Source of the DNA: Thalassobacillus devorans
GTDB taxonomy: Bacteria; Bacillota; Bacilli; Bacillales; Halobacillaceae
Assembly (NCBI RefSeq): GCF_011761345.1
Contig: NZ_JAASRY010000006.1
Span: 62,001 to 126,000 of the forward strand
DNA: 64,000 nucleotides
Direction of reading: 5' to 3'
Positions 50,976-59,028 of this stretch are shown piece by piece (the first letter of the stretch is position 1; each line of letters opens with the position of its first letter). Both the position numbers and the translations under genes were made by a program. The notes under the pieces were generated by a model. That model saw nothing but the letters and a program-made list of their open reading frames with translations. It was not told where the DNA came from and did not search any database.

Positions 50976-51149
50976 ATGGATCGGAGCAGAATATGTAAAG
51001 CATGTGATGGGGAAGGATTATTAATGGACGATGAGGAATGGAAGTATACTTGCAGTGTCTGCGGGGGAAGCGGCGTCATGACACTTGGTAAAATCCCCGA
51101 ACCTGACGAGCATATGGATGTGGATGAAATGAATCGAATTCTAGAATAA
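50976..51149 (+). CDS. small DnaJ-type zinc-finger protein (57 aa)
   Basis: 57 residues: two CxxCxGxG knuckles, CKACDGEG (7-14) and CSVCGGSG (26-33), as in the cysteine-rich domain of DnaJ, followed by an acidic helical tail (IPEPDEHMDVDEMNRILE). It probably binds one zinc ion and may act in protein folding or as an adaptor. AAGGAGG lies eight bases before the ATG. Terminator immediately after. Confidence 0.75.
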   Translation: MDRSRICKACDGEGLLMDDEEWKYTCSVCGGSGVMTLGKIPEPDEHMDVDEMNRILE

Positions 51150-51153
51150 TCAG

Positions 51154-51179
51154 AAGCCCGGATCCTCATCCGGGCTTTA
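51154..51179. terminator. bidirectional intrinsic terminator
   Basis: Perfect ten-bp stem AAGCCCGGAT / ATCCGGGCTT with a four-base loop. It touches the stop codon of the convergent ComEC-like gene. Confidence 0.88.
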
Positions 51180-52109
51180 TTCCTGTTTAGGTCCTGGGTC
51201 AAAACCAGGATCATAGGGATCTGCTTTTATTTCATAACCCTCTTTATCGATGGAAACGACGATATCACCCGACTCAGCTGTAGAATATAAGGCAGTACCT
51301 ATGTGATATAACCTGGCAACAACCTTATTTACCGGGTGTCCGTAATCATTGGCTTGGTCGTACGAAAAAACAGCAGCTTCCGGATTGACCGCATCCACAA
51401 ACGCCTGCGAGTTGCTTGTAGCAGAACCATGGTGCGCGACCTTTAATATTTCAGAACGAAGATCGTAGCGTTTAATCAGCTTTTTCTCATTTTTTTCATC
51501 CGTATCGCTCGTCAAAAGTACATCGATCTCTCCATAACTTACCTTTAATACGATAGATGCTGGATTGTTTTCCTCGGCTTCCCGATCTACATGAAGAACT
51601 TTTACCTCGACATCCGGATCCAGTTGGAGTTTTTGCCCCTCTTCCGCTACTTTAAAAGGAATCTGGTGTAAAGCAATCAGCTTCAAATATTCAGCATACG
51701 TGTTTGTTGTATGTGTTTTTCCGCTGTCTAACAGACGGGTTACGTGCATTTTTGTAAACACTTCTAAAAAACCACCGATGTGATCGATATCAGGATGGGT
51801 GGAAACGACCTGGTCGATGGCGGTGACTCCTTGCTTTTTAAGATACTGAACGACCTTCTTTCCGGCATTTCGATCGCCTGCATCCACGAGCATCGTTTTT
51901 CCATTGGGAAATTTAATATAGATGCTATCTCCTTGCTCCACATCAATAAAGTGCACTTCGAGATGCTGCTCCTCTTCTGCGGCCTCAAGAAAATCATCCT
52001 GGTATGCAGCCGTCCCTAAAGCTAATGGTTCAGCTGTAGATATACCCAGGCACAATAACAGGATAAGCAAACAAGCAGCACGGTTTTTATAAAAATGGCA
52101 TCGCACCAC
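51177..52109 (-). CDS. secreted metallo-beta-lactamase-fold protein, ComEC C-domain-like
   Basis: 310 residues with an N-terminal signal peptide (CLLILLLCLGISTAEPLALG). The MBL core is of the ComEC/Rec2 type: EVHFIDVEQGDSIYIKFPNG, VDAGDRNAGKK, VVSTHPDIDHIGGF (HxDxDH metal motif), LLTSDTDEKNEK, VAHHGSATSNS and the final strand with YDQANDYGHP. In ComEC this domain is thought to be a nuclease; free-standing secreted copies may degrade extracellular DNA (inference). GTG start behind GGGAGG. Confidence 0.87.
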   Translation of the reverse strand: MVRCHFYKNRAACLLILLLCLGISTAEPLALGTAAYQDDFLEAAEEEQHLEVHFIDVEQGDSIYIKFPNGKTMLVDAGDRNAGKKVVQYLKKQGVTAIDQVVSTHPDIDHIGGFLEVFTKMHVTRLLDSGKTHTTNTYAEYLKLIALHQIPFKVAEEGQKLQLDPDVEVKVLHVDREAEENNPASIVLKVSYGEIDVLLTSDTDEKNEKKLIKRYDLRSEILKVAHHGSATSNSQAFVDAVNPEAAVFSYDQANDYGHPVNKVVARLYHIGTALYSTAESGDIVVSIDKEGYEIKADPYDPGFDPGPKQE

Positions 52110-52463
52110 ATGACCTCCCTTCCTAATTTAATATTCGTCTGCTTAGTTTCTGTAGTTTGATTTGAATTACACTGACTTTATTGCTTCCCATTTGTAGAAG
52201 GACTATCCACCATAATTTTGGACATTAAAAAACAGAATCCCTCGTTTCACTTTGAGTGAGGAAGGATTCTGCTCAACTGTCTGATACAACTAAAAACATA
52301 GGAATTAAATGGGCATATACTCCATAACGTAGTGAAATGTTTATCATCCTCAATTCCGATTTAATTGCATCACAGCAAGCTATGATGCTTGGCTGATGAC
52401 TGCCTCTAAGTCATCCCCATGAAATAGTTGATCCTGTTTTATTAAATTTTCAGCGCCAAAGAC
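52110..52463. other. intergenic stretch with one terminator
   Basis: About 350 bases between the ComEC-like gene and the first of two paralogous small genes. It holds the hairpin at 52233-52271, read on the minus strand as the end of the small-gene transcript. I see no further open frame with a ribosome site, and no repeat. Confidence 0.5.
52231..52271 (-). terminator. intrinsic terminator downstream of the 52464-52598 gene
   Basis: Outer stem CAGAATCC / GGATTCTG (52233-52240, 52264-52271) with inner CTCaCTC/GTGaaAC-type pairing, followed on the minus strand by TTTTTTAATG. Confidence 0.75.
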
Positions 52464-52598
52464 TTACTTCTTTTTAGAAAACATGGTTACTTTTCCGTTC
52501 TTTTTCTGAGCTTGTTGTTGTTCTGGCTGCTTTTTGAAAGCTTGATTTTTCATATCTTGCTCCAGCAGCTCACGGCCTTTGGTAAACAGGATCGTCAC
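52464..52598 (-). CDS. small basic protein, paralog 1 (44 aa)
   Basis: GTG start at 52598 eight bases after AAAGGAGGG. Product begins MTILFTKGRELLEQDMKNQA, then FKKQPEQQQAQ and a basic end MFSKKK. It is clearly related to the gene at 52919-53059: the first 23 residues differ at only four or five positions. No signal peptide or known motif. Both copies have own terminators. Function unknown. Confidence 0.68.
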   Translation of the reverse strand: MTILFTKGRELLEQDMKNQAFKKQPEQQQAQKKNGKVTMFSKKK

Positions 52599-52704
52599 TT
52601 TTCAACCCTCCTTTATTATTGAGTGTACTAGGCGATTCCCCATGTGCAAATGTTAAAACTTAAAATTATATTCCATTTTTTAGTTAAGAATTGAGATGCG
52701 AAAA

Positions 52705-52737
52705 AGACCTTTACAGAAATGGTTCCTGCAAAGGCCT
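52705..52737 (-). terminator. intrinsic terminator downstream of the 52780-53059 region
   Basis: Stem AGGCCTTTGCAG / CTGTAAAGGTCT on the minus strand followed by TTTTCGC. It would end the transcript of paralog 2. Confidence 0.78.
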
Positions 52738-52779
52738 TCTTAATGCAATGTCAACCGCAAACATAGGATTTATCTACGT

Positions 52780-52887
52780 TCATGCGTATTCTCTATCAGT
52801 CTTGCCACCATCATCAGACTTTTTCTGATTGTAATTGATGACCTGCTGCGTCTTATCCCATGTTTCGTTGATCCTGCCCTTATTCAC
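52780..52887 (-). CDS. possible small hydrophilic protein (35 aa)
   Basis: Frame open between a TAA and TGA; from the GTG at 52887 it would encode NKGRINETWDKTQQVIN and end TDREYA. The composition is protein-like and it lies 31 bases after paralog 2, before the shared terminator, so co-transcription is plausible. The ribosome site is weak (only GGA upstream). Could also be a chance frame. Confidence 0.3.
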   Translation of the reverse strand: MNKGRINETWDKTQQVINYNQKKSDDGGKTDREYA

Positions 52888-52918
52888 TTTTCCAAAGACC
52901 AAGCCTTCAATTTACGGC

Positions 52919-53059
52919 TTACTTACGCTTTTTCGCAAAAGACAAAAACTTACCACTACGAGTTTTCGCTGGACTGTTTTTTTCTGGTTTTTCCTTGAAC
53001 GCCTGGTTCTTTGCATCTTCTTCAAACAGTTCCCGGCCTTTGGTAAACAGGATCGTCAC
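52919..53059 (-). CDS. small basic protein, paralog 2 (46 aa)
   Basis: GTG start at 53059 behind AAAAGGAGGG, spacing about ten bases. Product begins MTILFTKGRELFEEDAKNQA, then FKEKPEKN and a basic end FLSFAKKRK. N-terminal halves of paralogs 1 and 2 are nearly the same while the tails differ, keeping only the basic, Gly-Lys character. A tandem duplication is the simple explanation. Function unknown. Confidence 0.65.
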   Translation of the reverse strand: MTILFTKGRELFEEDAKNQAFKEKPEKNSPAKTRSGKFLSFAKKRK

Positions 53060-53372
53060 AGCAGCTCACCCTCCTTTTAAAAATGTATTAGGAGATTCCC
53101 ATTTTGGACTCCATTTCAAGTCACTGGGCAATTACCTAACCAGGCTTCATAAAGACTCCAGCACTTTTTTAATTTTCAGAAGATTGAGGGTTCAATCAAT
53201 TCCAAGTGCTTTATCTTTATTTAATGCAAATTTACCACGGCAGAGGAATGTAACGCAATCCCAAACATATAGGTATTTATTACCAGATTGGTGACAGATT
53301 CCGACAGAGTAAAAACACAGGATTTATCTCATTTATATCGGGAAAAGACAAGTACATAAAGGAGTGGATACA
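53060..53372. other. intergenic stretch, nothing recognised
   Basis: About 310 AT-rich bases between paralog 2 and the flavodoxin-like gene, which diverge from here. It must hold both promoters, but I cannot place either with confidence. No repeats, hairpins with U-tracts or plausible small genes were seen. Confidence 0.4.
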
Positions 53373-53999
53373 ATGACCGAACTGAAAGCTGTAATCTTGA
53401 ATGCATCCTTTAAAACAAGTGATGAAGAACCTTCCAATACGGAAGCACTCTCCAATGAATTGACAGAGATATTCAATAAAAAAGGGGTCGTCCATGAAAC
53501 CATACGGCTCGCTGACTACTCCATCAAATTTGGAGTCAGTGACGACCTCGGGGGAGGTGATGAATGGCCGAAAATTTTTGAAAAAATCAAGGAAGCCGAT
53601 ATTCTTGTTCTTGCTACCCCGGTGTGGGCGGGAGAAAAAAGCAGTCTTGCCAAACTGGCCATTGAACGAATCAATGGAGGGGCCACCATCACAAATGAAA
53701 AAGGTCAATCAATTTACTATAATAAAGTAGCCGGAACAGTGGTGACCGGTAACGAAGATGGTGCTAAAAAAGCAGCCGGCTCCATCCTCTTCTCGCTATC
53801 TCACTTTGGTTTCAACATTCCACCGAATGCCGATGCATACTGGGTTGGAGAAGCAGGGCCAGGCCCGTCCTATATTGAAGCCAACGGTATCGAAAATGAC
53901 TTTACCCGGAGTAATATCACAATGGAAGCTTACAACCTGATCCATTTAGCTAGGATATTGAAACAAAACCCTATCCCAGCGGAAGGAAATGTGATGTGA
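53373..53999 (+). CDS. NADPH-dependent FMN reductase / flavodoxin-like protein
   Basis: 208 residues with the flavodoxin fold: LKAVILNASFKTSDEEPSNT (phosphate-binding loop), ADILVLATPVWAGEKSSLAK (flavin loop), VAGTVVTGNEDGAKKAAG. Such proteins reduce quinones, nitroaromatics or azo compounds with FMN, or carry electrons. The ATG at 53373 is preferred to the GTG nine bases upstream because AAAGGAG lies nine bases away. Own terminator. Confidence 0.87.
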   Translation: MTELKAVILNASFKTSDEEPSNTEALSNELTEIFNKKGVVHETIRLADYSIKFGVSDDLGGGDEWPKIFEKIKEADILVLATPVWAGEKSSLAKLAIERINGGATITNEKGQSIYYNKVAGTVVTGNEDGAKKAAGSILFSLSHFGFNIPPNADAYWVGEAGPGPSYIEANGIENDFTRSNITMEAYNLIHLARILKQNPIPAEGNVM

Positions 54000-54012
54000 A
54001 ATTCAGACACAA

Positions 54013-54042
54013 AAACACTTGGTTTGATAGCCAAGTGTTTTT
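54013..54042 (+). terminator. intrinsic terminator of the flavodoxin-like gene
   Basis: Perfect ten-bp stem AAACACTTGG / CCAAGTGTTT with an eight-base loop, then TTTAC. Confidence 0.92.
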
Positions 54043-54126
54043 TACTTTCATGCCTTCTTTATAGCCGCTGTAAAAGCCTGTGCCACTATTCAAATAACGG
54101 ATGAAGCAGCCAGACTTCTCGACAAG

Positions 54127-55032
54127 TTAGTTTCCATTTCCTTGTTTTTTATCTAAATCCTCTTTGTATGCATAGCTGAAAAGAAGTGCTACAAGCAAAG
54201 CCCCGCCAATAATATTTCCGATACTTGCAGGAATTAAGTTGAAGAAAACAAATTCATACCACTTATAGGATGAGTCAGACAGCACCCCAAGGCTGAAATA
54301 CCCCATGTTGGCAGCACTATGCTGAAAGTTTCCTGCTACGAATAAAATGACAGGCAGGGTAGTCCCAAGCAGCTTTCCTGTAATATCCCGTGCAGCTGTC
54401 GTTAAGAATGCAGCCATCCCAATCAGCCAGTTTGCCAAAATACCTGAAACGATGATTTCAAACCATCCGGCTGCTCCCAATTCCATAAACTTCATCTTTT
54501 TATCCAGCATAAATTGCAACTCTGTATAAAATGGCTGAGACAACGAACCGGAAGATTGAATGAGAACGGCTACGAATAATGCCCCTACAATGTTGCCTAA
54601 ATAAGAGGAAAGCCAAAACTTCACCATATCCTTGTGCATTAATCCAGCGATATGAAACTTATACGTAGGCAGCATGACATTGATTTCTGTGAACAATACA
54701 GCACCTGAAATAAACACCATCGCGTAACCAGCAGCGAAGCCAAGCCCTGTCAATAGATAGTATAGTCCTTCTGCTTCGATGCCGATTCCTAACAGTATGG
54801 AGAAAGCAGCTCCAAAGCTCATGAATGAGCCGGCAGTGAACGCCAGCAGCATCTGAGCACGGAACGGTTTTGCGAGGTGGTCCCGGCCTTTTTCACCAAA
54901 CTCATTCACTATCTGTGAGGGGATATAAAATTGTCTATTCGGACTTTCTGTATCGTCATTTGGCTGCTTTTCAGCCTCTTTCATTTGTTTATCAAGATTT
55001 TTTCGGTCTTGTTTTCTATGACTCACATGCAT
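54127..55032 (-). CDS. formate/nitrite transporter (FNT) family protein
   Basis: 301 residues. A charged N-terminal extension (about 1-50) precedes six spans. FNT motifs: KPFRAQMLLAFTAGSFMSFG, FTEINVMLPTY, LSSYLGNIVGALFVAVLIQS, ANWLIGMAAFLTTAARDITG and AGNFQHSAANMGYFS, where the Lys/Asn/His positions line the anion pathway. It moves formate, nitrite or a related small anion, matching pflBA and the nitrate operon in the window. Start uncertain: ATG 55032 after AAGGA, or GTG 55026 after GGAGGG. Confidence 0.87.
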   Translation of the reverse strand: MHVSHRKQDRKNLDKQMKEAEKQPNDDTESPNRQFYIPSQIVNEFGEKGRDHLAKPFRAQMLLAFTAGSFMSFGAAFSILLGIGIEAEGLYYLLTGLGFAAGYAMVFISGAVLFTEINVMLPTYKFHIAGLMHKDMVKFWLSSYLGNIVGALFVAVLIQSSGSLSQPFYTELQFMLDKKMKFMELGAAGWFEIIVSGILANWLIGMAAFLTTAARDITGKLLGTTLPVILFVAGNFQHSAANMGYFSLGVLSDSSYKWYEFVFFNLIPASIGNIIGGALLVALLFSYAYKEDLDKKQGNGN

Positions 55033-55163
55033 CCCTCCATCCTTCTTCTTTTTATACCCCCTCCGATACTGCTGTAACCTTATGACCCTTTCCAATTTCT
55101 TATCACAGGGAGTCTGTTTTTGAATATCTCTATGATATAGGATTGAAAGGAGAAAAATTGCCT

Positions 55164-55625
55164 ATGTATCAGTACTATTACCCGGCTTTTCCACCTCATC
55201 CTGTACCTTGTCATATGAATCAGCATGAACTCCCATCAGCACCCTGCTGTTCTCATCGAAAAAAGTATTTCTACTTTATCCAACCAGGCGACAGCATCTA
55301 TAACATCGCTCACTTTTTTAATGTCCCTATAGAAAAACTGATGGCTGAAAATCCCGGGGTCCACCCATTTTTCCTAATGCCAGGACAGGTGATATCCATC
55401 CCTCTTGAAGCACCGGACGAAGACTGTCCGCAAATTTATACCATCAAACCTGGAGATACCTTTTATACCATAGCCATGGAACACAACCTGAGTGTCAAAG
55501 ACTTAATGACCGCTAACCCGGACATCAACCCGAATGCTTTATTGATCGATCAGGAAATATGCCTGCCCTTGTCGGAGTCAAGATTTACACGTTTATGGCG
55601 ACTGATGACGGGAATCGGAAATTAG
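55164..55625 (+). CDS. LysM-domain protein (two LysM repeats), spore-associated type
   Basis: 153 residues. A Pro/Tyr/His/Cys-rich head (MYQYYYPAFPPHPVPCHMNQ) is followed by LysM 1 (FIQPGDSIYNIAHFFNVPIE) and LysM 2 (YTIKPGDTFYTIAMEHNLSV). LysM binds peptidoglycan GlcNAc chains. There is no signal peptide, so, as for SafA/SpoVID-like proteins, it may act in the mother cell on the spore cortex or coat. Start could also be the TTG at 55158, five bases from AAAGGAG. Confidence 0.85.
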   Translation: MYQYYYPAFPPHPVPCHMNQHELPSAPCCSHRKKYFYFIQPGDSIYNIAHFFNVPIEKLMAENPGVHPFFLMPGQVISIPLEAPDEDCPQIYTIKPGDTFYTIAMEHNLSVKDLMTANPDINPNALLIDQEICLPLSESRFTRLWRLMTGIGN

Positions 55626-55648
55626 TATTGTTTCAGGGAGTGGTGGAC

Positions 55649-56836
55649 TTGTCTACTTCACACATTATCTTACTGTTATTCATTGGCTATATTATATTTA
55701 CAATTGACAAGAAGCAGGAAAACTTTCCAGTACCTACCATCCTTGTCATCATAGGTATTGGCCTTTCATTCATTCCTTATTTTTCATCTATTGAAGTTAC
55801 AAAGGATATGATTTATCACGTTTTCCTGCCAGCCCTGTTGTTTACTTCTGCTTATCGTTTTTCGCCTGATGAATTGAAAAAGAATGCGGGAATCATCAGT
55901 TTCTTAGCTACCATCGGTATTATGCTAACGGTAACGCTGCTTGGAGCTGCCATTTATGCATTAAGCGGTCCTTTCGTTTCCCTGTCGTTTTTGGGAGCTT
56001 TAATCATAGCGTCTATCCTTACACCAACGGACCCTGTTTCTGTTGTGTCGATTTTGAAAAAATCGGCAGGGGACGAAAAAATCGCTTATGTAGTAGAAGG
56101 GGAATCTTTAATTAATGATGGGACGAGCATTGTCATCTTTACCGTATTATCTGGAATGCTTACACAGAGCAAAACATTCAGCATCGTATCTTTCCTGGGT
56201 GAGTTTCTGCTCGTTTCTCTCGGTGGTGCAGCTCTGGGAATATTATTCGGCTGGCTGATGAGTAAAGCTGTGCACTTCACTCATAACCGGCAATACCAGG
56301 TGATGCTGAGCATCATATTAGCTTATGGCATTTTCAATATCGCCGAACATATCGGCGTTTCTGGTGTCCTGGCAACTGTATTTGCCGGCATCATGCTGTC
56401 GTTTGAATATGGAAGAACAATACGGGAAGATCATTTTAAAGATACATTGGATGGATTTTGGGGAATTGCGGAGTTGACCATATTGTCCCTGATCTTTTTA
56501 TTAATCGGTATCCAGGCAGCCAAATCACTTTTATTCAATGCCTGGGGATTTGCGGCAATCATCTTCGTATTATCCCTGGTCATTCGATTTGTTATCATTA
56601 CAGGGACCACACAATTGTTCCCTCATTGGAGACATCGCATCTCCTGGCGTGAGGCCAGCCTTATATCCTGGTCTGGTTTAAAAGGGACTATGTCTATCTT
56701 TCTAATTTTAAGTTTACAATCAAAAAGCTCGGGTGACATTGATATGATTGTTTCCCTTTCTTTCGCTGCTGTACTGATTTCCCTTATCATCCAGAGCCTT
56801 GGGGTCTCCCCGCTATCTAAAAAGCTAATTAATTAA
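55649..56836 (+). CDS. CPA1-family Na+/H+ antiporter
   Basis: 395 residues, about twelve spans. Signature ILTPTDPVSVVSILKKSAGD and the ion-site pair in EGESLINDGTSIVIF (Asn-Asp) mark NhaP/CPA1 electroneutral antiporters; LISWSGLKGTMSIFLIL near the end has the conserved Gly-Leu-Lys-Gly. Exports Na+ (or K+) against H+, expected in a salt-adapted cell. TTG start at 55649 selected from AGGGAG eight bases upstream; the frame open to 55559 overlaps the LysM gene. Confidence 0.9.
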   Translation: MSTSHIILLLFIGYIIFTIDKKQENFPVPTILVIIGIGLSFIPYFSSIEVTKDMIYHVFLPALLFTSAYRFSPDELKKNAGIISFLATIGIMLTVTLLGAAIYALSGPFVSLSFLGALIIASILTPTDPVSVVSILKKSAGDEKIAYVVEGESLINDGTSIVIFTVLSGMLTQSKTFSIVSFLGEFLLVSLGGAALGILFGWLMSKAVHFTHNRQYQVMLSIILAYGIFNIAEHIGVSGVLATVFAGIMLSFEYGRTIREDHFKDTLDGFWGIAELTILSLIFLLIGIQAAKSLLFNAWGFAAIIFVLSLVIRFVIITGTTQLFPHWRHRISWREASLISWSGLKGTMSIFLILSLQSKSSGDIDMIVSLSFAAVLISLIIQSLGVSPLSKKLIN

Positions 56837-56841
56837 ATAAA

Positions 56842-56890
56842 AAAAGGGCTGTCCCATAGTCTTTAATAGACATAAACGGGCAGCCCTTTT
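56842..56890. terminator. bidirectional intrinsic terminator
   Basis: Ten-bp stem AAAAGGGCTG / CAGCCCTTTT (56842-56851, 56881-56890), extended inward by CCC/GGG, between the convergent antiporter and MFS genes. Confidence 0.85.
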
Positions 56891-56917
56891 TGATAAAATA
56901 CCATTGGCCCTCAAATT

Positions 56918-58138
56918 TTAATGCTCCAGTTGAACTTCCGGCTTTTCGTTGGAAGGTTTGATCATAAATAAGGTAACAATCACAGCCATCCCACTTAATA
57001 GTGCGAGACTCAAATATAATCCTGCAGGATAGCGTTCCATTAAAATGGCGATAATAGGCGGTCCTGCCGCCACCCCTACAAAACGCATACTGCTATACAG
57101 TGAGGTGACGGTTCCTCGTACGTCCTTCTCAATCCCTTCGGTAATTAATGCATCCAGACTGGGCAGTGATAACCCAATTCCAAGTCCGGCAACCGACAAC
57201 AATAGAAGCAGCATGACCAGGCCTGTCTCATTCTTTATAAAAACCAGGGTAGAAGCCGCCCCTCCATTCCCGATAATCACTGCCCATTTCATCAGCATTT
57301 TATTTTCTCCAATTTTCTTCCCGCTAAAATAAGAAGCAGCGCATAAGAATAACAGAGGAATGGCCAGTACCAAACCTTTATTAGCCCCTTCAATTGCATA
57401 TTTAGACTCTAATAAAGCAGATAAATGAAAAAGAAAACCGAATAATACAAACATATTGATACATCCAATGAAAAATATCGCCATCAGCCACTTGCCATTA
57501 TGATGAAATACCTCTTTGATGGACGCTTTGAATTGAGAAAAGCTTTTTTCTTCATCCTCTGGTTTTTCTTTAGGAACTTTCACGAACTTCCATACCAGAA
57601 CAATGGCTATCAAGGAAAGCAACGGTATTGCAGCAAATGGAATAAACCAAAGAAATACCGCAAGCACAGCACCTAAAACAGGGCTCAACACCTTTCCAAA
57701 CGTATTAGAGGTTTCTATCAGACCCAGTCCAGCACTTACTTGTTCTTCCTCTTTATACATATCTCCAACTGTAGGGATCACTACAGGAAAAGCACCCGCT
57801 GCCCCAATCCCCTGCAAAAACCTCCCGGCGAGGATTAGCAGGTAAGGTTCTGCCATCTTCCAGGCAGCAAATGCAGAAATGGTTCCCCCAACCCCAACAA
57901 TAATCAAACTTGGAATGATTACTTTTTTTCTTCCTAATTTATCCGATAAATAACCCGCAATAGGAATCAATACGATAGCAACTACGGAATAAACGGTTAT
58001 GATCAAACTTGATTGGAAGGGTGAGATATTAATTTCCTTTTCAATGATTGGCAAAACAGGTATTAACATGGAATTACCTAACGTCATCACGAGGGGGATA
58101 GATGCTAACGCAATAAGGTCCCACTTTTTCTGTTCCAT
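56918..58138 (-). CDS. MFS multidrug-type efflux transporter
   Basis: 406 residues, twelve spans. The loop 2-3 motif GYLSDKLGRKKVIIP and the span-5 region GRFLQGIGAAGAFPVVIPTV identify the drug/H+ antiporter-1 type. A second-half loop GKKIGENKMLMKW follows. It exports small toxic compounds; substrate unknown. ATG 58138 follows GGAGGAGC; the frame is open 60 codons further, but that part runs through the leader hairpin and has no ribosome site. A terminator-like hairpin in the leader suggests attenuation control. Confidence 0.9.
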   Translation of the reverse strand: MEQKKWDLIALASIPLVMTLGNSMLIPVLPIIEKEINISPFQSSLIITVYSVVAIVLIPIAGYLSDKLGRKKVIIPSLIIVGVGGTISAFAAWKMAEPYLLILAGRFLQGIGAAGAFPVVIPTVGDMYKEEEQVSAGLGLIETSNTFGKVLSPVLGAVLAVFLWFIPFAAIPLLSLIAIVLVWKFVKVPKEKPEDEEKSFSQFKASIKEVFHHNGKWLMAIFFIGCINMFVLFGFLFHLSALLESKYAIEGANKGLVLAIPLLFLCAASYFSGKKIGENKMLMKWAVIIGNGGAASTLVFIKNETGLVMLLLLLSVAGLGIGLSLPSLDALITEGIEKDVRGTVTSLYSSMRFVGVAAGPPIIAILMERYPAGLYLSLALLSGMAVIVTLFMIKPSNEKPEVQLEH

Positions 58139-58171
58139 TTCTGCTCCTCCATCTATCTGCTTTTTGAATAT

Positions 58172-58201
58172 AAAAAGAGTGCACACGACCGATGTGCACT
58201 C
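58172..58201 (-). terminator. leader terminator/attenuator upstream of the MFS gene
   Basis: Perfect nine-bp stem GAGTGCACA / TGTGCACTC (58193-58201, 58177-58185), followed on the minus strand by TTTTTATATTC. It lies 22 bases before the ribosome site of the MFS gene, while mscL upstream has its own terminator, so this one appears to interrupt the MFS transcript itself. Confidence 0.7.
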
Positions 58202-58346
58202 AATCGAAATGTAAATATGAGGGTCGTTTGTCTGACTGCTGTTCTTTTTTCTTATATAAGAAGATCCATGTTTGGATGAAACATTTGTACTTATAATTCG
58301 CTGTTCATTATTTTTCATACTTCACTTCAACATCCAAAAAAAGTAA

Positions 58347-58371
58347 AAAAGCACACCCATGGTATGCTTTT
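58347..58371 (-). terminator. intrinsic terminator of mscL
   Basis: Stem AAAAGCATACC / GGTGTGCTTTT (one G-U) with loop ATG, followed by TTACTTTTTTT on the minus strand. Overlaps the mscL stop codon. Confidence 0.85.
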
Positions 58372-58883
58372 CATTTAATACCCAGCCGGAAACTCCTTTG
58401 TTCTTCCTGACTGTTGGGGGAATCCTTCACTTGTTTCAGGGTTGTGCCACAGTTAGGGCAGATACTAGCTTTTGCAGGAATCGATGTACAGCAATAAGGA
58501 CATTCCTTTTTCGTCATGGCAGCGACAAGGTCCTGGTTCGGTTTCTTCCATCGATTCAGCTGCCTCACTACCATAAAAACAGCAAAAAGGATGATGATAA
58601 ATCGGATACAGGATGATAAAAACAACCCATAGTTGATGGTAGCAGCGCCAGCTTCTTTAGCTGCCGCCAGTGACGGGTAAGAACCACCGCTCAAGCTGAT
58701 GAATAAATCCGAAAAGTTCATTTTAGCTAAAATCAAACCAATTGGAGGAAGCAGGATATCGGAAACAAGAGAGTCGATGAAGCCACTGAAAGCAGCGCCC
58801 AACACCAGCGCCACCCCAAGTTCTGCTGCACTGCCCCTCATTGCAAACTGACGGAATTCATGGAACAAACGAATTGAGATCAT
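58371..58883 (-). CDS. mscL: large-conductance mechanosensitive channel with C-terminal zinc ribbon
   Basis: 170 residues. MscL core: FRQFAMRGSAAELGVALVLG, FSGFIDSLVSDILLPPIG and the second span LSSCIRFIIILFAVFMVVRQ. It opens on membrane tension to release solutes during sudden dilution, fitting an osmolyte-accumulating cell. Unusually, residues 128-146 form CPYCC...CPNCG, a rubredoxin-type zinc ribbon, in place of the usual amphipathic C-terminal helix. The ATG at 58883 is eight bases after GGAG; the earlier ATG at 58907 lacks a site. Confidence 0.92.
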   Translation of the reverse strand: MISIRLFHEFRQFAMRGSAAELGVALVLGAAFSGFIDSLVSDILLPPIGLILAKMNFSDLFISLSGGSYPSLAAAKEAGAATINYGLFLSSCIRFIIILFAVFMVVRQLNRWKKPNQDLVAAMTKKECPYCCTSIPAKASICPNCGTTLKQVKDSPNSQEEQRSFRLGIK

Positions 58884-59028
58884 CCCCTCATCTCCAGGTA
58901 CCACCATTTTATGTAAAACAAAGACGAGCTATGATTTTTAGATGGTTTATTTGAGACTTTCTTGATATATTTGCGAGTACCCCCAACTTACTTATCACCA
59001 AATTTGAAGCAAAAAAGCCGAACTATAA

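Noticed and set aside
52835-53294. Plus-strand frames of 81 and 99 codons
   Set aside because: Shadows of the two minus-strand small basic protein genes, without ribosome sites.
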